Made by a program: the position numbers and the translations under genes
Assembly (NCBI GenBank): GCA_949592205.1
Contig: CATIUR010000001.1
Coordinates: forward strand, 44,471,001 to 44,535,000
Length of the DNA stretch: 64,000 nucleotides
Origin: Helichrysum umbraculigerum
Taxonomy: Eukaryota > Streptophyta > Magnoliopsida > Asterales > Asteraceae
Direction: 5' to 3'
In this document: positions 30,632-44,125 of the stretch, one piece after another
Layout of the letters: every line of letters begins with the position of its first letter
Numbering within the stretch: position 1 is the first letter of the stretch
The notes under the pieces: generated by a model
Databases searched by the model: none
What the model was told of the DNA's origin: nothing
Seen by the model: the letters and a program-made list of their open reading frames with translations, nothing else

Positions 30632-33600
30632 ATGGGTTATTTGTTAAAAGAAGCACTTAAAACCCTTTGTGGTGTTAATCAGTGGTCTTATGCTATTTTC
30701 TGGAAGATCGGCTGTCAAAACCCTAAGTAAGTTCCCTTTACTATTTATTGTTCTTTAAAACAATCTTTAAAACAATCTTTAAAACCCTAAGTAAGTTCCC
30801 TTTTCTCTTCTGTTCTACTATTAATATTTTAGATAGATAGATAATATTGCTTTTCTGCTGATTTTATCTTATGCTATAGTGACCTGTTAAGGACAAATTG
30901 CATTAATAGCAACCTAATACTCTTTTAAGGGCAAGTTGTAGTCTTGTTCTAATAGGGGATGCAAAATGTTAGGAGTATATCTGAATTGCTCCATATTACA
31001 AAGTTTATTTATTTATTTTTTTGTTTATTTGTATTTATTTAGTGTTCATTTATAATTACTGTCTCAAGTTTTTTAAAAGCTTTATATTGTATTGTGGCAA
31101 ATTTGTTGTTGGTTTTATCTAATATGTGACATTTAGTACACTAATCTTAGTGAAAAAAATTAAAAAGGTTGATTTTAAATGTAGGTAAAATGATAATGCA
31201 TGTATTGAACTTTTAATGGCAGCCCTTAAAGATGTGGTTAATCATATGTAAAAAGCATAATTTTAGTTACTACAATGGAACATAAAGTATTCATATAATG
31301 ACAGACTCGGAACAAAAGCAATTATGATGGCCCGCATATACATTTGTTTAAGCACGTTGATATTTTATGTAATTTGCCATTTATTTAACTAGCTTATGAT
31401 TTAGGTTGTTTTGGAGCATTACATTTGATTTAAAGAATGATCTGCAGACCATTGGTTAATCATGTATTAGTTTTGATTAGTGTGCGTTTAATGATAATAT
31501 TTTTCTTATAAGAACTCACATGCCATTAATTCTTTATGAGTAGAAAGTACTTGTCATGTTTTATCCTTTGTTAATATTGCTGTTATTTTGACTTGGTGTC
31601 TGTAACTTTTTGTTTGTGTTGTTGTTTTCATATGTTTAGATTGTTTTGTTTTGTCTTGGTACATGTTAGTGAGGAAACAGAGCAGGTTTTTTGTGATGAA
31701 GTGTCTGTTTCTTGTTTGTCTCCTTTCTCCTTTGTCCATGTGTTGGAATTTCATCCATGTTTCCAAGTACGTGAGTAGAAGGTTACGGGTTCTTTGATAC
31801 GTCATTATCTGGATTCAAGTGTTTAAAATTATTTAGTGTACCGTGTGTTTATATCTGTATACACAAATCTAAATCCAAATAATAAGAACTTTGTTGTACG
31901 AGTCATAGTTTAAGTTCATGATTCTTAAATATGTAGTGTATTTGACTCTTAATTGAACACCTATACTGAATTATTTGTAGGTTAAATGCTATTATATTTC
32001 AGGGATAATAATAAGTTGTGATATGGAATACTAATGGGAATATTTCATTACGGGCTGTGTTTTGTAGGCCAAAGTGTTTTTGGTGTACAATAGTACTTCA
32101 CCTTCGTTGCAATCTTCATAATACTAATTCTAGATTACTTGCTAACCAATTAGTTTTCCTGCCTTACTGTAGGCTTCTAATATGGGAAGAATGTTACTAT
32201 GAACCTGTTATTTATGCTCATGGTGAGCATGGAGTTCAACCTACAAACAAAGTCGACTTGCTTGTAACAAAAATGATGAAAGACAATTACGTCAACCTTT
32301 TAGGAGAAGGGTGTGTTTCAAAAGTTTCTTTTTATGTTATTTGTATTTTCCTTTGTTGTCTGATCTTTGCAGCATTATTTCAGATTAGTTGGGAGGGTTG
32401 CATTCACTAGAAATCATCAGTGGATTATCTCTGATAACAAAAATCTGATTCATCCACCTGAGGTATTAACTTTACCTTTATGGATTAATTCATTAAGGGT
32501 CAGTCTGAAGTTTGCTCATAATGTGGAGGGTGTGTTTTGCTTGAACCCATTGGACTAGTTGGTCCGAAGTTTCCTTGACTAGAGGTTATATATTGCTGAA
32601 AACAGGTATTTTTCTACGCGTCAAAATGGGCCGTGTTGACCCGAAACACTTCTTTTTCTTCTCATAATCGTAGTCTTTCCGTAGATGATTAATGTGGCGA
32701 ATATGATTAACGTAGTTATTTTAATAACATTATTAAATTAAATTAATTTCGGAGGTTCATGTATTTGAAATGCCTGTATTCCCTCTTTACCTCATTTGAG
32801 CCGTTCTCTTGTAAATTACTAATTGATCCTTCAGAGTAAAAACATAACCCGGATTGGCCCATCCGTGTAATGGGTCGAATATCCCATCTCTACGAAAGAT
32901 CCTGAAAGGTTCATGTTTGTATTGTTATTGTTGTATGAATTCTGAATCGTGATTTCATAGTTTCTCCCAGAAGTCTATAAATTGAGAAACTCTAGATCTC
33001 TAATGTATATCTGACTATATTCCTACCATGTGTTACCAGGTAGCCAATGAAGTTTATATACAATTCTTGGCTGGCATTCAGGTAATGTAATGTTTAACTC
33101 TACTTATAATTTAACTACTATTTTGATTTGTTGCATGTATTAAGGAATCATTTAATGGTTCTCTCTTCATCGTAGCAGACAATAGCGGTTATTCCCGTCC
33201 ATCCTCATGGGGTTGTTCAACTTGGTTCATCCTCAACTGTTAGTTCATCTTTTTAATCCATTTCTCTTGTATTTATGGTCACAAAAAGGAAAAAAGAATA
33301 AAAGGGAATATTGTGAGAATTTATCATTGTAGATAGATTGTGAGTCTTTGAACGTAATAATCATCCTATTTGAACTTCTTTGCTTCTTTAGATTACGGAG
33401 AATATGGGATTTGTCAATGATGTGAAGAGTTTGATTTCTCAACTTGGATGGGTTCCTGGTGCATTACTATCAGAAAACTACACAAAAAATGAAGATGTTA
33501 TGGACTGTACACTTTTTACTCCTGACAGCTACAATCAACAAGGTCACAACAATTCACCTCAGGCTTCAGGAAGCAGTGGACATACTTCTCTCTCTTTTAG

Positions 33601-36600
33601 TAAGCAGATCAGAGATAGCCAAATGGCTAGTGATTCGACACTTGCAAGCCCTATTATCCCTACAAAATTTGATTCCAAAACTGATCAACAAACTGCAATT
33701 GGCTCGTTTTCAGAAAACTATGACCTCTTAAGATCAATGGAACTGCATATCTTATCGGATGCATGTTTGGGAGATCAATTTAATGACGTTATGATGTCTC
33801 ATATCACAAGCTCAAATCCACTTGCTATGCGAGATGCTCATTTCTCCAATGCCCATATTGGTAGGACTGCCAAAATTTCTCCAATGCCTATATGTGCGAT
33901 ATGGAGGGTCGGGTTGGGTAATGGGTCAGTATGGATTGCATAGGGTTGATTGCAGACACTTTTTCGACATGACCGTTTATAAAAAGTTGGTGTGTTAGAT
34001 ATGAATATAGAAGTTACATTATTTCGATATTAATGTTATTATTTATGGCTTGCGAATACAAATTGTGAGAACTTTCAATCCTTTTTACCTAAGGGGTGAC
34101 AGATACACGGTTTCCAAACAAACTAGAAATGTTTTTCTGGTGGTTCTAACTATACGCTTCATTTTGCAGACACACAGCCCAAGTCGGAAAAGTCAGAACA
34201 TGAACTATTTCAAGATCTTACAATGTCCTCAGAAGCATGCATAAAACCTCCATCAAGAGATGACTTATTTGATATCGTGGGTATGGATTTCAAGAACAAA
34301 TCATTGGGCGAAAGTCGGAATAGCCTTGTTAATAATGGGATAGAACCAAACCCATTGAGTTTTAAAAAAGATGGTGTGGTTTTAGAGCGATTTTCGATTA
34401 ATGAAGGAGAATCTGATAGTGGAATTTATTCATCTACACCCAGTGACCATCTTTTAGATGCAGTCGTGTCTAAGGTTTATTCATCCTCCAAGTGTCATGC
34501 AGATGAGAACTTGTCTTATTCATCATTGACGAAACCCAGAAGCCCTTCTGCTCCTGTGAATTATTCATCATCTGTTTTGGCTAATCGGGGGATTAATTTG
34601 ATGCAAAAAGAGTTGATTGGCGTTCCCAGATATTTGAAAAATACAACAGGGGTAACGAGTTCTTATTCCTATAGATCTGGGATTTCTAAGGACGATGGGG
34701 GAAACTTCTCTGATAGTAGCTCAATCATTTCATCACAAATTAGTTCTTGGGCTGACGAAAGACATGAAGTGAAAAAAGATAGTGGTCCTGCATCTGGGAA
34801 TACTAAAAGGAATAATGAAATCAGTAAATCAAATCGTAAGAGACTTAAACCTGGAGAGAATCCACGACCTAGACCAAAAGATCGGCAGATGATTCAAGAC
34901 CGTGTAAAAGAATTGAGAGAGATCATCCCACATAGTGCCAAGGTAAGACGCCTTTCTTACAGTATAATTCAACGTTCCTGGAAATCGTATTGATGTTTTG
35001 TACAGATGGCAATTTTGAACCATTTACTTCTGAATGGGTCGATTTTGGCCTTTTATGTATTGTCCCTAACAGGGGAACATAAAAAGTTAGTTTAAAGGGG
35101 AATGGGTCAAACGGGTTGAAAGTGTCCAAAGTGTGTTTTAAATGCTTATAGCTTCTTGACTTTTTTCTTTCTCTTTTGAAAAGTAGATTTTTATTGTAAG
35201 GAAATAGATTTTGTAATCATATTACAAGCTCTAACTATTAAAAAATACTCCGTATGTTTATTGCCAACCTAACGTGACCTCTTCCTAAAAACAACCCTGT
35301 TTGACATGACTCAACCCGCCCAGTTGCTATGACATCCCAAGTCCACATGGACTTATTCCTAGGGTCAGTGGCGGAACTTGAACCTTAGTATTGAGGGGGC
35401 AAAATTTATCTTAGAGTGTGTTCACGTCATTTCGAGGGGGCGATTTGCAAAGAAACAAGGTATTTCCATTTTCAGACCTCCAAATATAGGTATATTCGCT
35501 AGTTACACCCTCAAGTTTAGGAGGGGCAGGAACCCCCCCTGGCCCTACTAATCTTCCGCCATTGCCTAGGGTCTACAAATTCCCGGAATTAAGGCTTAGA
35601 GTTTTCCTGGGTCAAATTAAAAGGGTTTCAACAATCCGGTGTATTCTGGGAAATATACAATGTTATTCATACGATTTATCTATTTTATTTTATACTTATT
35701 GAAAACAGTGTAGCATTGATGCTCTACTAGAGCGCACCATCAAGCACATGCTTTTCTTGCAAAGTATCACGAAGCATGCGGACAAGTTGACAGATGTGAG
35801 GGAATCAAAGGTATAAATTTAGTCTTTAAATATGTTTGACAAGTTGGATTAATACATATTAAGAACACAATAGGTAAATGTAAAAGTATGATAGGAATTA
35901 GGTTTAGTATGTACTATTGAGTTTTTATCTTTGTATAGTGTACAAAGCATGAATGCATAAATGAATCCTCATAACCTTCTAAGCACCCATATCCCTTACC
36001 CATACTGTTGCAACATAAGACGTCTATATGTAATATGATTAGCCATATTTAAATAGAAAATACAGAATACTGTACTTTTATGTCAAACAACATCTTTGAT
36101 GTTTAATGTCAAACAAAATCTTGTGGGGGTTAACATACTTGTATTATATGTGATTTAAATGTAGTTTGTAAGCAAAGATGGTGGGCTATTATTAAGGGAC
36201 AACTTTGAGGGAGGAGCAACATGGGCATACGAAGTTGGTTCACAATCAATGGTCTGCCCTATTATAGTTGAGGATCTGAATTCGCCTCGTCAAATGCTTG
36301 TGGAGGTACGTTCTGCCACCGGGTTATTTATCACATATATATCAACATGGTGGCATTTTGGACCCTAAAAAATTAGCTAAAAAGGGTACATGATAAATTG
36401 TTTGTTAGTCACCCATAGTGTATTTTTAATGCTTACAACTGAATTTCTTAATGTCTTATTTTTTATGTTATTGTGGTAACTTTGTTTTTGTAATCTTAAT
36501 TGACTCATCAACTGTTAAGACAATTTGACAAAAAAAAGTTGGGGATCAACTCTAGTCTCTACCCATTCCAACTGGCACTAAAAACAAATGCTTAAAACCA

Positions 36601-37116
36601 AACCCTTCTTTACCCATTATCCAACCTGCCAAAATCGCCAATTTTGCTAGCTCTAGTTTCCACATATGTTGCTTATACGTCTGTATTGCAGATGCTTTGT
36701 GAAGAAAGAGGTTCGTTCTTGGAGATAGCCGATATTATTAAAGGTTTAGGATTGACAATTTTGAAGGGGGTGATGGAGTCCCGTAACGACAAGATATGGG
36801 CACACTTTACTGTAGAGGTAATATCATAAGACTTGATTTAACTGTTATATTAAGATGGTTTTTATTATGTTTTACTAGCGATAAATATCCAAATCTGTGA
36901 GGTAAACACGTTTAAAATGAGTTTTAACACATTATGTTTGGTAAACAGGCTAACAGGGACGTGACACGAATGGAAATATTCATCTCACTTGTTAGCCTTT
37001 TCGACCAATCTGCTAAACATGCTGAACCAAAAGATGCGAATATATTAGCAGTCCATGAACAACAATCGTTCTGCCAAGTGGGCACCAATCCTACGAGTGT
37101 TAGACCAACAACGTAG
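30632..37116 (+). CDS. LHW: LONESOME HIGHWAY-type bHLH transcription factor, 11 exons
   Basis: Exons by GT/AG and frame: 30632-30726, 32173-32310, 32384-32462, 33040-33081, 33179-33238, 33392-33860, 34170-34942, 35709-35810, 36165-36305, 36692-36817, 36949-37116. The total is 2193 nt, 730 residues. The N-terminal MYC_N/GAF-like region (1-160) begins MGYLLKEALKTLC and has QWSYAIFWKIGCQN and LLIWEECYYEP. A Ser-rich middle contains DDLFDIVGMD. The atypical bHLH (about 516-575) has KRLKPGENPRPRPKDRQMIQ, lacking normal E-box residues, then CSIDALLERTIKHMLFLQ after the exon 7/8 junction. The C-terminal ACT-like part has GGATWAYEVGSQSMVCPIIVED and ILKGVMESRNDKIWAHFTVE. Known: LHW pairs with TMO5-type bHLHs in the nucleus to drive vascular cell divisions. 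Arabidopsis LHW is about 650 residues. Exon 9 could use an alternative nearby acceptor. EMB1444/LHL paralogues are the alternative identity. Confidence 0.9.
30721..30801 (+). repeat. duplicated splice-donor context at LHW exon 1
   Basis: CCCTAAGTAAGTTCCCTT occurs at 30721 (the exon 1 donor) and again at 30784, 63 bases downstream, with AAAACAATCTTT repeats between. The second donor is in intron 1. Confidence 0.8.
35366..35564. mobile_element. hAT-type MITE in LHW intron 7, 199 bp
   Basis: CCTAGGGT is duplicated at 35358-35365 and 35565-35572 (8 bp). The ends are CAGTGGCGGAA and, complemented, CAATGGCGGAA. It lies in the intron between exons 7 and 8, which split the bHLH domain. Confidence 0.85.
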
Positions 37117-38147
37117 CATATGTGGCTTGGAGATGTTGAGAGCAACCCTGCGATGACCGACATTAATCCCAGCCTGCTCGGTCTTCTTGATGACCCTACT
37201 GTTGTATGTTATTAGCTTAGCTGCAGTTTTTTGATGGACTGAACTTGTTGCTTACAGAATGTTGGTTTTGTCTTCTCATGTATATATTGCTGGTTGTGTT
37301 TGAAAAAAAGTTGGATCTTTGTTTTGTTCTTTGTTTGTTGCTTTTATAGCTTCCAAGCTCAAGAGAGTGAGTTAAGGTTTAACAATGCGAACTTTAATCG
37401 TGACGTTCATCCGACCAAAAACAATGAAAGCAGCGAGTGATACGTTTAACTAAAATTATGTTTATATGTGTGTATTTAAATTTAATGGGGAAAAAAAATA
37501 AAAAAAATAAAATCCAAAAAGGGCTGTTATTAAGGAGTCAAAACATCTTACCTATATATTTTCTCTATCCTATGCGGGTACTCTTCATGTTTCCACCTCT
37601 TCTAAATCCAAATGTGGCAACCTAATATTTTCTCTTCCAATTTACGATGTCATGTCATACAATCATTCTTTGTCATATATGTATTTAAAAAAAGCCAAAT
37701 AATTAAATTCCATATAAATATGGATAATCAAAAGGCCTAAATGATAGTAAGAAGATGATTAGATGCACTAATTATTAAGGAATTGGTAATTGACTATTTT
37801 TCATCTTCCTTAATATTCATTAAAGCCTTATTATATATTTTGATAATAACGGGTTGTTATATAATGTATTATATTGATTGCTACCTCAAATGCTTCAGAA
37901 AGAGGATTAAAATGAAGGTATAAGGCCATCATGGTGTATGATTAATAAATATGATTTTTAATAAAAATGATATACGGCGGATGCTAACATCAATCGAATA
38001 AATCAACGTGCATCCATTTAGTTATTATTTGAGTATTCATGTGCCAATTTTTATTTATTTTGGTCCATTTTTACTTTTTTATTATTTTCCTTTAAATTGT
38101 TATTACTTGGTATTTGTCGAGTTTTTATAGTCTGTTTGAATGAGTCC
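37117..38147. other. 3' flank of LHW
   Basis: Presumed 3' UTR for the first few hundred bases, then AT-rich intergenic DNA. No further gene seen. Confidence 0.4.
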
Positions 38148-38150
38148 TAA

Positions 38151-38838
38151 GACCCCTCCTAATGGTTTGGCCCAACTGACGCATCAGTTGGTGCTACATC
38201 AGCACCACGTCAGCTTTTTCCAAAACTGACACAAACTGACACTACCCTGCCAACAGTGAACATCAGTTAACATCACTTCTCTTTTTTTAGGGCCCCACAC
38301 ACTAATTTCTTTATTTATTTAATACACAAACTAAAATAAACCAATATTCATTAAAATTAAAAACATTACATTAAATAAAATAAAACATTACAACAAAAAA
38401 AAAAAAAAAATACATTTCTTCTCACGAGTCACGATCGTATGTGCGTTTAAAATAAAAATCCTATAATTTAAAGCCCATTTATTTATTATATGAAAAACGC
38501 ATTAAAATGCTATAATTTAAAGCCCAAATTTAAAACTCAAATAAATCAAAGCCCAAATATATTTAACCCTAACTTCCCCTCTTCATCATCTTCGTCATTC
38601 CCCCTGCAACTAAAATCAAAACAAGAACAAGAAAAAAAAAACCCAGAGCATACACATTTAAAAAAAAAAAAAAAACGAAAAAAGAAAGAAGAAAAGATGC
38701 TGGCCCCACTCCCCTTGAGCTGACGCCCCTCTTCTTTTCCGTCGCCAAACCGAAGATTTCCACCGACGCCCCGTGCCAACGGCGTCGGTTGCGTCGCTTT
38801 GGCCGACGCTCCAAACCGATGAACCGCTGGGAGGGGTC
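38151..38838. mobile_element. PIF/Harbinger-type MITE, 688 bp
   Basis: TAA flanks (38148-38150, 38839-38841). The terminal repeats are GACCCCTCCTAATGG and, complemented, GACCCCTCCCAGCGG. AACTGACGCATCAGTTGG near the left end and CGTCGCCAAACCGAAG near the right match the copy at 28769 in opposite orientation. Open frames inside its A-rich centre are not coding-like. Confidence 0.75.
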
Positions 38839-38841
38839 TAA

Positions 38842-39422
38842 GTAATATGGATGGTTACACTTTGAGGCTTTATCAATTTGTCTATTTTATAAGATGGTGG
38901 TCATTTTAATAAAGGGACTTCATATTTTACAAGTACACCCTCATTTATAAATTTAATATATTTTTGAAAAATAAAATGATGATATTTCAATTTGAGATTA
39001 TCCTAAGGCATTAATGATTGGCATAAGTATAAGTTAAAACTAACTATACACCTAATTCTTGAAAATTGGTAAGTAATACTGTTAAATAAATATGTTACAA
39101 TGGGTAGTAAAGTCTTAATTCGTATTGTAATAATTCTTATATGGATATTGATATAAAAAATGATCTTAGCGTATATGTTTATTATAAAACTTATATGATC
39201 CCCTTTTAATATGGTACATATGTTTTAAAATTACCAATTCTCAGTAAAAGTCCAATGTAAAGTATCTCTTGATAGCTTTTGAAGGTGGTATATGCTATAT
39301 ATTAGGTATATTGCATGTCGATCAAATCATAGTAGCTCGAAAAGATTACATTGCATTTAATATGTGTTGCACAATGTATTTGTTATTGATTCATAAAGTA
39401 CATATAATTTGTAAGTATATAA
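38842..39422. other. intergenic, nothing recognised
   Basis: AT-rich. The stretch from 39269 is open for 70 codons but has no recognisable product. Confidence 0.4.
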
Positions 39423-39431
39423 TACATTATA

Positions 39432-39746
39432 GGGTAAATATATTTTGTCGGCATCGTACCCCCTTGTTTGTTCCGAGTTAAACAACCTACCCCTAAAACT
39501 CTCAATGTATGCAACAAACCGGTTATTTATGTGTTACAATCTTACAAAATGATGACTTGACAACCACATCATGTGGCCTAAAAAATGACACGTAATTAAT
39601 TTTACCGGTTCTCCCGGTAACCGGTTACCATATTACCGATATCGATACAATATTAACCAGTTTACTGCAGACAATGGGAGTTTTAATGGTAGGTTGCTTA
39701 ACTCGGAACAAACAGGGGGTACGATGTCGACAAAATATATTTACCC
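39432..39746. mobile_element. Mutator-type MITE, 315 bp
   Basis: TACATTATA is duplicated at 39423-39431 and 39747-39755 (9 bp). The long terminal inverted repeats (about 60 bp) begin GGGTAAATATATTTTGTCG and continue with CATCGTACCCCC, TTTGTTCCGAGTTAA and CAACCTACC at both ends. Confidence 0.88.
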
Positions 39747-39755
39747 TACATTATA

Positions 39756-40207
39756 ACATCATTATTGAATGCTGTGCATCGTACGGGTTATACACTAGTG
39801 ATTAATATATTTGTACTCGCTCTCTAACAAACTATGTGAAGATGCATATTTGGTTGATAAGATTTAAGCATGTCCTAACATAGTAACATTTTAAATACAA
39901 CATTTTAGGCTGTAGTAGACAAACAAAAAAGATGTTATTCTTTCTTCCTTAATTTATCAAAAATGGAACGAAGCAGAAAGTTACTCATGCGACCTTACTT
40001 ATTCCATACGTCCATAAAATAATTCTACACGATATTGTTATTTTCTTGTTTATCAAGTTTACCACTAAAACATATAAATATCCTTAATGATATCAATAAA
40101 GTTAAGTTAACGTCACACCAATATTTTTAATTAAATACAACATTTGTTCGTCTGAACATTGGGACAATAATCATTCGCAACACGCTGGGTTCAAACACTC
40201 GTATATA
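39756..40207. other. intergenic with possible Helitron tail
   Basis: GTGCATCGTACGGGTTATACACTAG at 39774-39798 resembles a worn Helitron 3' end (hairpin, then CTAGT). No matching 5' end was found. No gene. Confidence 0.3.
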
Positions 40208-40208
40208 G

Positions 40209-40407
40209 GGGGTGTTTGGATTAGCTTATTTATAAGCATTTATGTGCTTAAAAAATAAGTATGTGACCCCTTACTTATTTTTAAGTGCTTATTCCTTAAT
40301 AAATAAGCAGATACGCAGTTTTCAGAAAAGTGTTTGGATCTGCTTATCTGCTGTCAAAATAAGCAAATAAGCAGATAAGTGCTTATTTAAGCTAATCCAA
40401 ACACCCC
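40209..40407. mobile_element. MITE with GGGTGTTTGGATTAGCTTA ends
   Basis: The left end GGGTGTTTGGATTAGCTTAT is matched by its complement at the right end. The interior is made of AAGTGCTTATT / AATAAGCAGATAAG motifs in inverted order. A 3-bp ATA duplication is possible but not certain, so the superfamily is unassigned. Confidence 0.75.
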
Positions 40408-42048
40408 ATAGTCAAATAGTCAAACCTTATTAGTCCATAAACTTTAAAAAGTGAACTATAAAAAAATGAATATGAAAAGTTTTGAACCTAGATGTTTTGT
40501 TGCTTCCGACCATCGGACCAAACTAACTCACATTAAATAGAATTCTACATTTATTATACGGAGTATATCTTTAGTATATTTAGGAAAAGACAAAAAAAAA
40601 AAAAAATACTATTCATAAATTTCAACAACCTATATAACATTAAGTGGGTAATATACAACAAATGTATCAAACTTTCACAAAATGTTCAATTAATGGAATG
40701 ATCAAATTTTTTTTACGTAAATCAACATTAACTATGCGTAATGTGTTTAAAGGTAACTAAACTTTATTAAATTGTGTACAAAAATAACTAAAGTTTATTA
40801 AAATGTGTACAACGATAATTAAAGTTTATATTATTGTTCAAAATGATGAATCATTATCAGTTCATTTTCTACTAGGAGAAGGTTTTAAAAGAAGTTATTT
40901 TTTTGTTAAAGAAATTAAATCGTTAGCTAAATTGAACATTTTGTGAAAGTTTAATTTCCTACCTATCATCTATTAACCCAACATTTAGTATATACTTTTA
41001 GTTTATCGATCTAGGATAAGACAAAAAATTATTATTCATAAAGTAGTTCAATAGTGATATTAGGAGATAATTATCAATAGTTAACAAATCTGGTTTAGGT
41101 GAATATAGAAAAATAAAAATATTAGCTTTATGAGGAAAATAAACCAAACCTTCTTCGTCAGACTGCAACTACCATTCTCTTGATCATTTTCATCTGCATC
41201 TCTCACATCAATGACGATAAGTTTCCCGGCTAGATCGAAATACTTATCCTAGGGGTATAAAACTCGACGCTTATGTTCCCGGCATTGAAGTATATATGGA
41301 AACCTTGTGAATTTTGGTTTGTTTGTTAAGTTTCCTTAAGTCCAATAGCGCCTTTGATAAGTACTGTAAAAGTATATACATGTTTTTTTTTATAGTATTT
41401 TAGTTAGTTTATTTAAGAAATTAGTGAGTAATTGCGACTTATATGCTTATATTTGAACAAATTGTAGTTTTGGAGCAAATTAGAAGATTATTGCAAAAGG
41501 AACGGAATCCGGAAGAAATATTGAAGAAATGAAGAAAAGAAGTTAAATGTCGAATTTTGTACCATAGTTCACTGTTTGGGCCATAACTTCCTCATCCGAA
41601 CTCTGATTGACTTGATTTAAGTTGGAAAATTCTCTAAACTCAGAGCCCTACAACATATCTAAAATTCAGATTATTTAGAGAAAAAATCGGTAAGTTAAAC
41701 GTGGAATTCAAGTTTAGCAGATAAGATCAAACCCCAACCGACTTAAGGATGAGATAAACTCAAAACTCCAACCACCAGCTCTGAAATTTAGGTCAAAATA
41801 TGTCCTTTTTCTAACTATATAAACCCCTCCTAACCTCACCACTTTTCACCATCTGAATTATTTTTCATTCTTACATTATGTCTCACCCGGAGGGTGCAGA
41901 ACTCTGACGAGTCGGACAAGAACTCGGCTAGTTTGTAGGTGACAGAAACAGATCTGGCTTACACTTGGTTTGCAATTGCTAAATTACTTGTTTTTACAAT
42001 GTTTTATTTTATTACTTTCGTATTTGTTAGTCATATTATGGGCTAATT
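40408..42048. other. intergenic, possible old LTR remnant
   Basis: No gene. From about 41350 to 41990 the sequence (GATAAGTACTGTAAAAG, GGAACGGAATCCGGAAG) faintly resembles an LTR of the E type, but no ends can be placed. Confidence 0.3.
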
Positions 42049-44125
42049 TGTCGCACCCCTAAATTCATGAATAGCGGAAGCATACTTTGGGTGCGACTAA
42101 TCAAGGTAAACAAAGCACATAAGATATATATGAACGACTCTATATGCGTCGTTTACAAAAATTACATTGATAGTTAAATGTTTACAAAGTTGAAGCTAGT
42201 ACATAGTTCGTGTTCTGAAAATGAGAGATTTCAATACATAAATACTGTTACAAGATATATTAATGCAAGGAAATCTCTAATGTCTGCATGCTGACTCGAG
42301 CTACAGTGTCCTGTGTGGGCAGTCCAACCTACTGCTGAGTACCTGTGATACATGCTAAAAACGGTCAGCTAACGCTGGTGAGTTCACAGGTTTGAATATC
42401 AAATATCGTATGAGCCGTAAGATTTAATGTACTGATTTGCAACCAAGCAAATAATAATGTATACAGCCATGAGCACATAGTCTGAGCCTTAACTGAGGTG
42501 TCAGGATTACAATCAAGTGCCTGATCGAGGGTGCCTCCCCACGAGTGCCTAATCCACACTCGTAAACCTCAAATGCTAATGCGTTCGTTTGACCAGTTAG
42601 TGCTTGCTAACCCGGACGAGGATTGTCAATCCTATATGGTACCATACACTAACATTCGCGCTACCGAAGTATTACCAAACTATGTTGTGGAGGACTTAAA
42701 ATGATTAGTTGTGTAAACTCATGTAGTATATAAAAAGTTTGTACTCACATTCACATGTTAAAACAAGCAATGAATCACACCCCTGAGTGAAAACAGTAAA
42801 AAGAGGGGCCATGGGACTCACCTGAGTCTGATGCGTTTATCTCAATAAACGTGCGATGCTTAGCCAAGCAATGATGTCCAAAGACTGTAACCTGAGGGCG
42901 TCCAAGACGCGCATTGGTTAATACGAGTAGGTATCTCAAAAGATCACCTATGCTAGTTGATCACACAACTAGTAATGTCCAAATACATTTGGTTTGATTG
43001 TTTGCGTTTTGAAAAAGTGTACGGCCCGTTGGTGACGGATTGTAATAATAATTTCAACTATTATTATTATACTTGTGTTGTTGAATACTTAATAAAGTAT
43101 ATATGTCTTGTGTATAAGTTGTATCGTATCCGATTTGTTTGGTATATCATATTCCAATACTTAAAAAAATAGTTCAACTTTATGTTTTTGGCGACACTGG
43201 GCTAGTGTCGCTATAGGCGACACTAGTTAGGCGACACTAGGTGAGTGTCGCTATAGGCGGTACTAGTTAGGCGACACTAGGTGAGTGTCGCCGGATTCAT
43301 GATTTTCAATTGATTAGCGATACTTGATTAGTGTCGCTATAGGCGACACTTCTTCAATTATGACGTCACTAAGGTAGTGTCGCTAGTATAAATCTGATTT
43401 AAGTATTTCAGCGTCATTGGAGTAGTGTCGCTATATAGGCGACACTTGGCTCAGCGACACTAGGCTAGTGTCGCTTGCACTGTTTTTGGCACTCTAGCGA
43501 CACTAGCCGCTGTTAGTGTAATTCGTGTTTCGTTTTACAGTCAAACGTGCTAGGTTTGACCCGAGGTTTTTACTCAAGTCTTATAAATGATAAATAAGCA
43601 TTTTAGAACTATAGTTGTGTTTTATAAGTTTCTCGAAGTGTCGGTTTTTCTAAAATACCCAAAACAGTCCCTAAGTTTAATAGTTCCAGATTTTCACTCG
43701 GTTTCGACTCGCGATTTCACCCGTTTCTAGTCCGAATCAAGCCTAACCAAAAATCACATATATTCTCATAGATGTCTAGTATTTTAGAGAATTTTTCCGA
43801 GAATTGTAGGGGTCGGCATCTTGGTCAAATAAAATAGAGAAGGTGAAGTGTTCGGTTTTTGGCCAAAACGTATACCCGCGTACAGATCGGGTTTTCTGTA
43901 AAAATGGGTGTATTTCTGGTTCACGAGCCCAACATGAAAGTTGTAGACAACAAAAATACGAAGATTTCCCAAGTGGTCTCATGCATTTATTTTGTGTGTA
44001 CGGTTTTATATGATTTTTGGCGTGAGACGGTTTTCTGTGACGTTTTCTGTTTTTACATATAAGTTCCAAAAACGAGTTTTCAAGTTTCGGTTTGGACATT
44101 AACTAGCTAGAACATCAACTAGACA
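42049..44125 (-). mobile_element. LTR C (Tekay-like), cut by element B
   Basis: It starts TGTCGCACCCC, the complement of an LTR 3' end, and carries GCGGAAGC, the CAG|GTGAGT donor block (42816-42824, minus) and a GTGTCGCTATAGGCGACACTAG cluster. It is homologous to LTR G but stops after CATG near 44125, where the LTR of B begins. The remainder of C should lie beyond the window. No primer site stands to its left, so it is a solo or 3' LTR of a minus-strand element. Confidence 0.75.
43190..43507. repeat. GCGACACTAG / CTAGTGTCGC cluster in LTR C
   Basis: About a dozen copies in alternating orientation, many as adjoining pairs around CTATAG, which can fold as hairpins. Confidence 0.85.

Noticed and set aside
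41880..41980. Possible retroelement primer region near CTCACCCGGAGGGTGCAGAACT
   Set aside because: No LTR ends, primer site or coding remnant could be placed.
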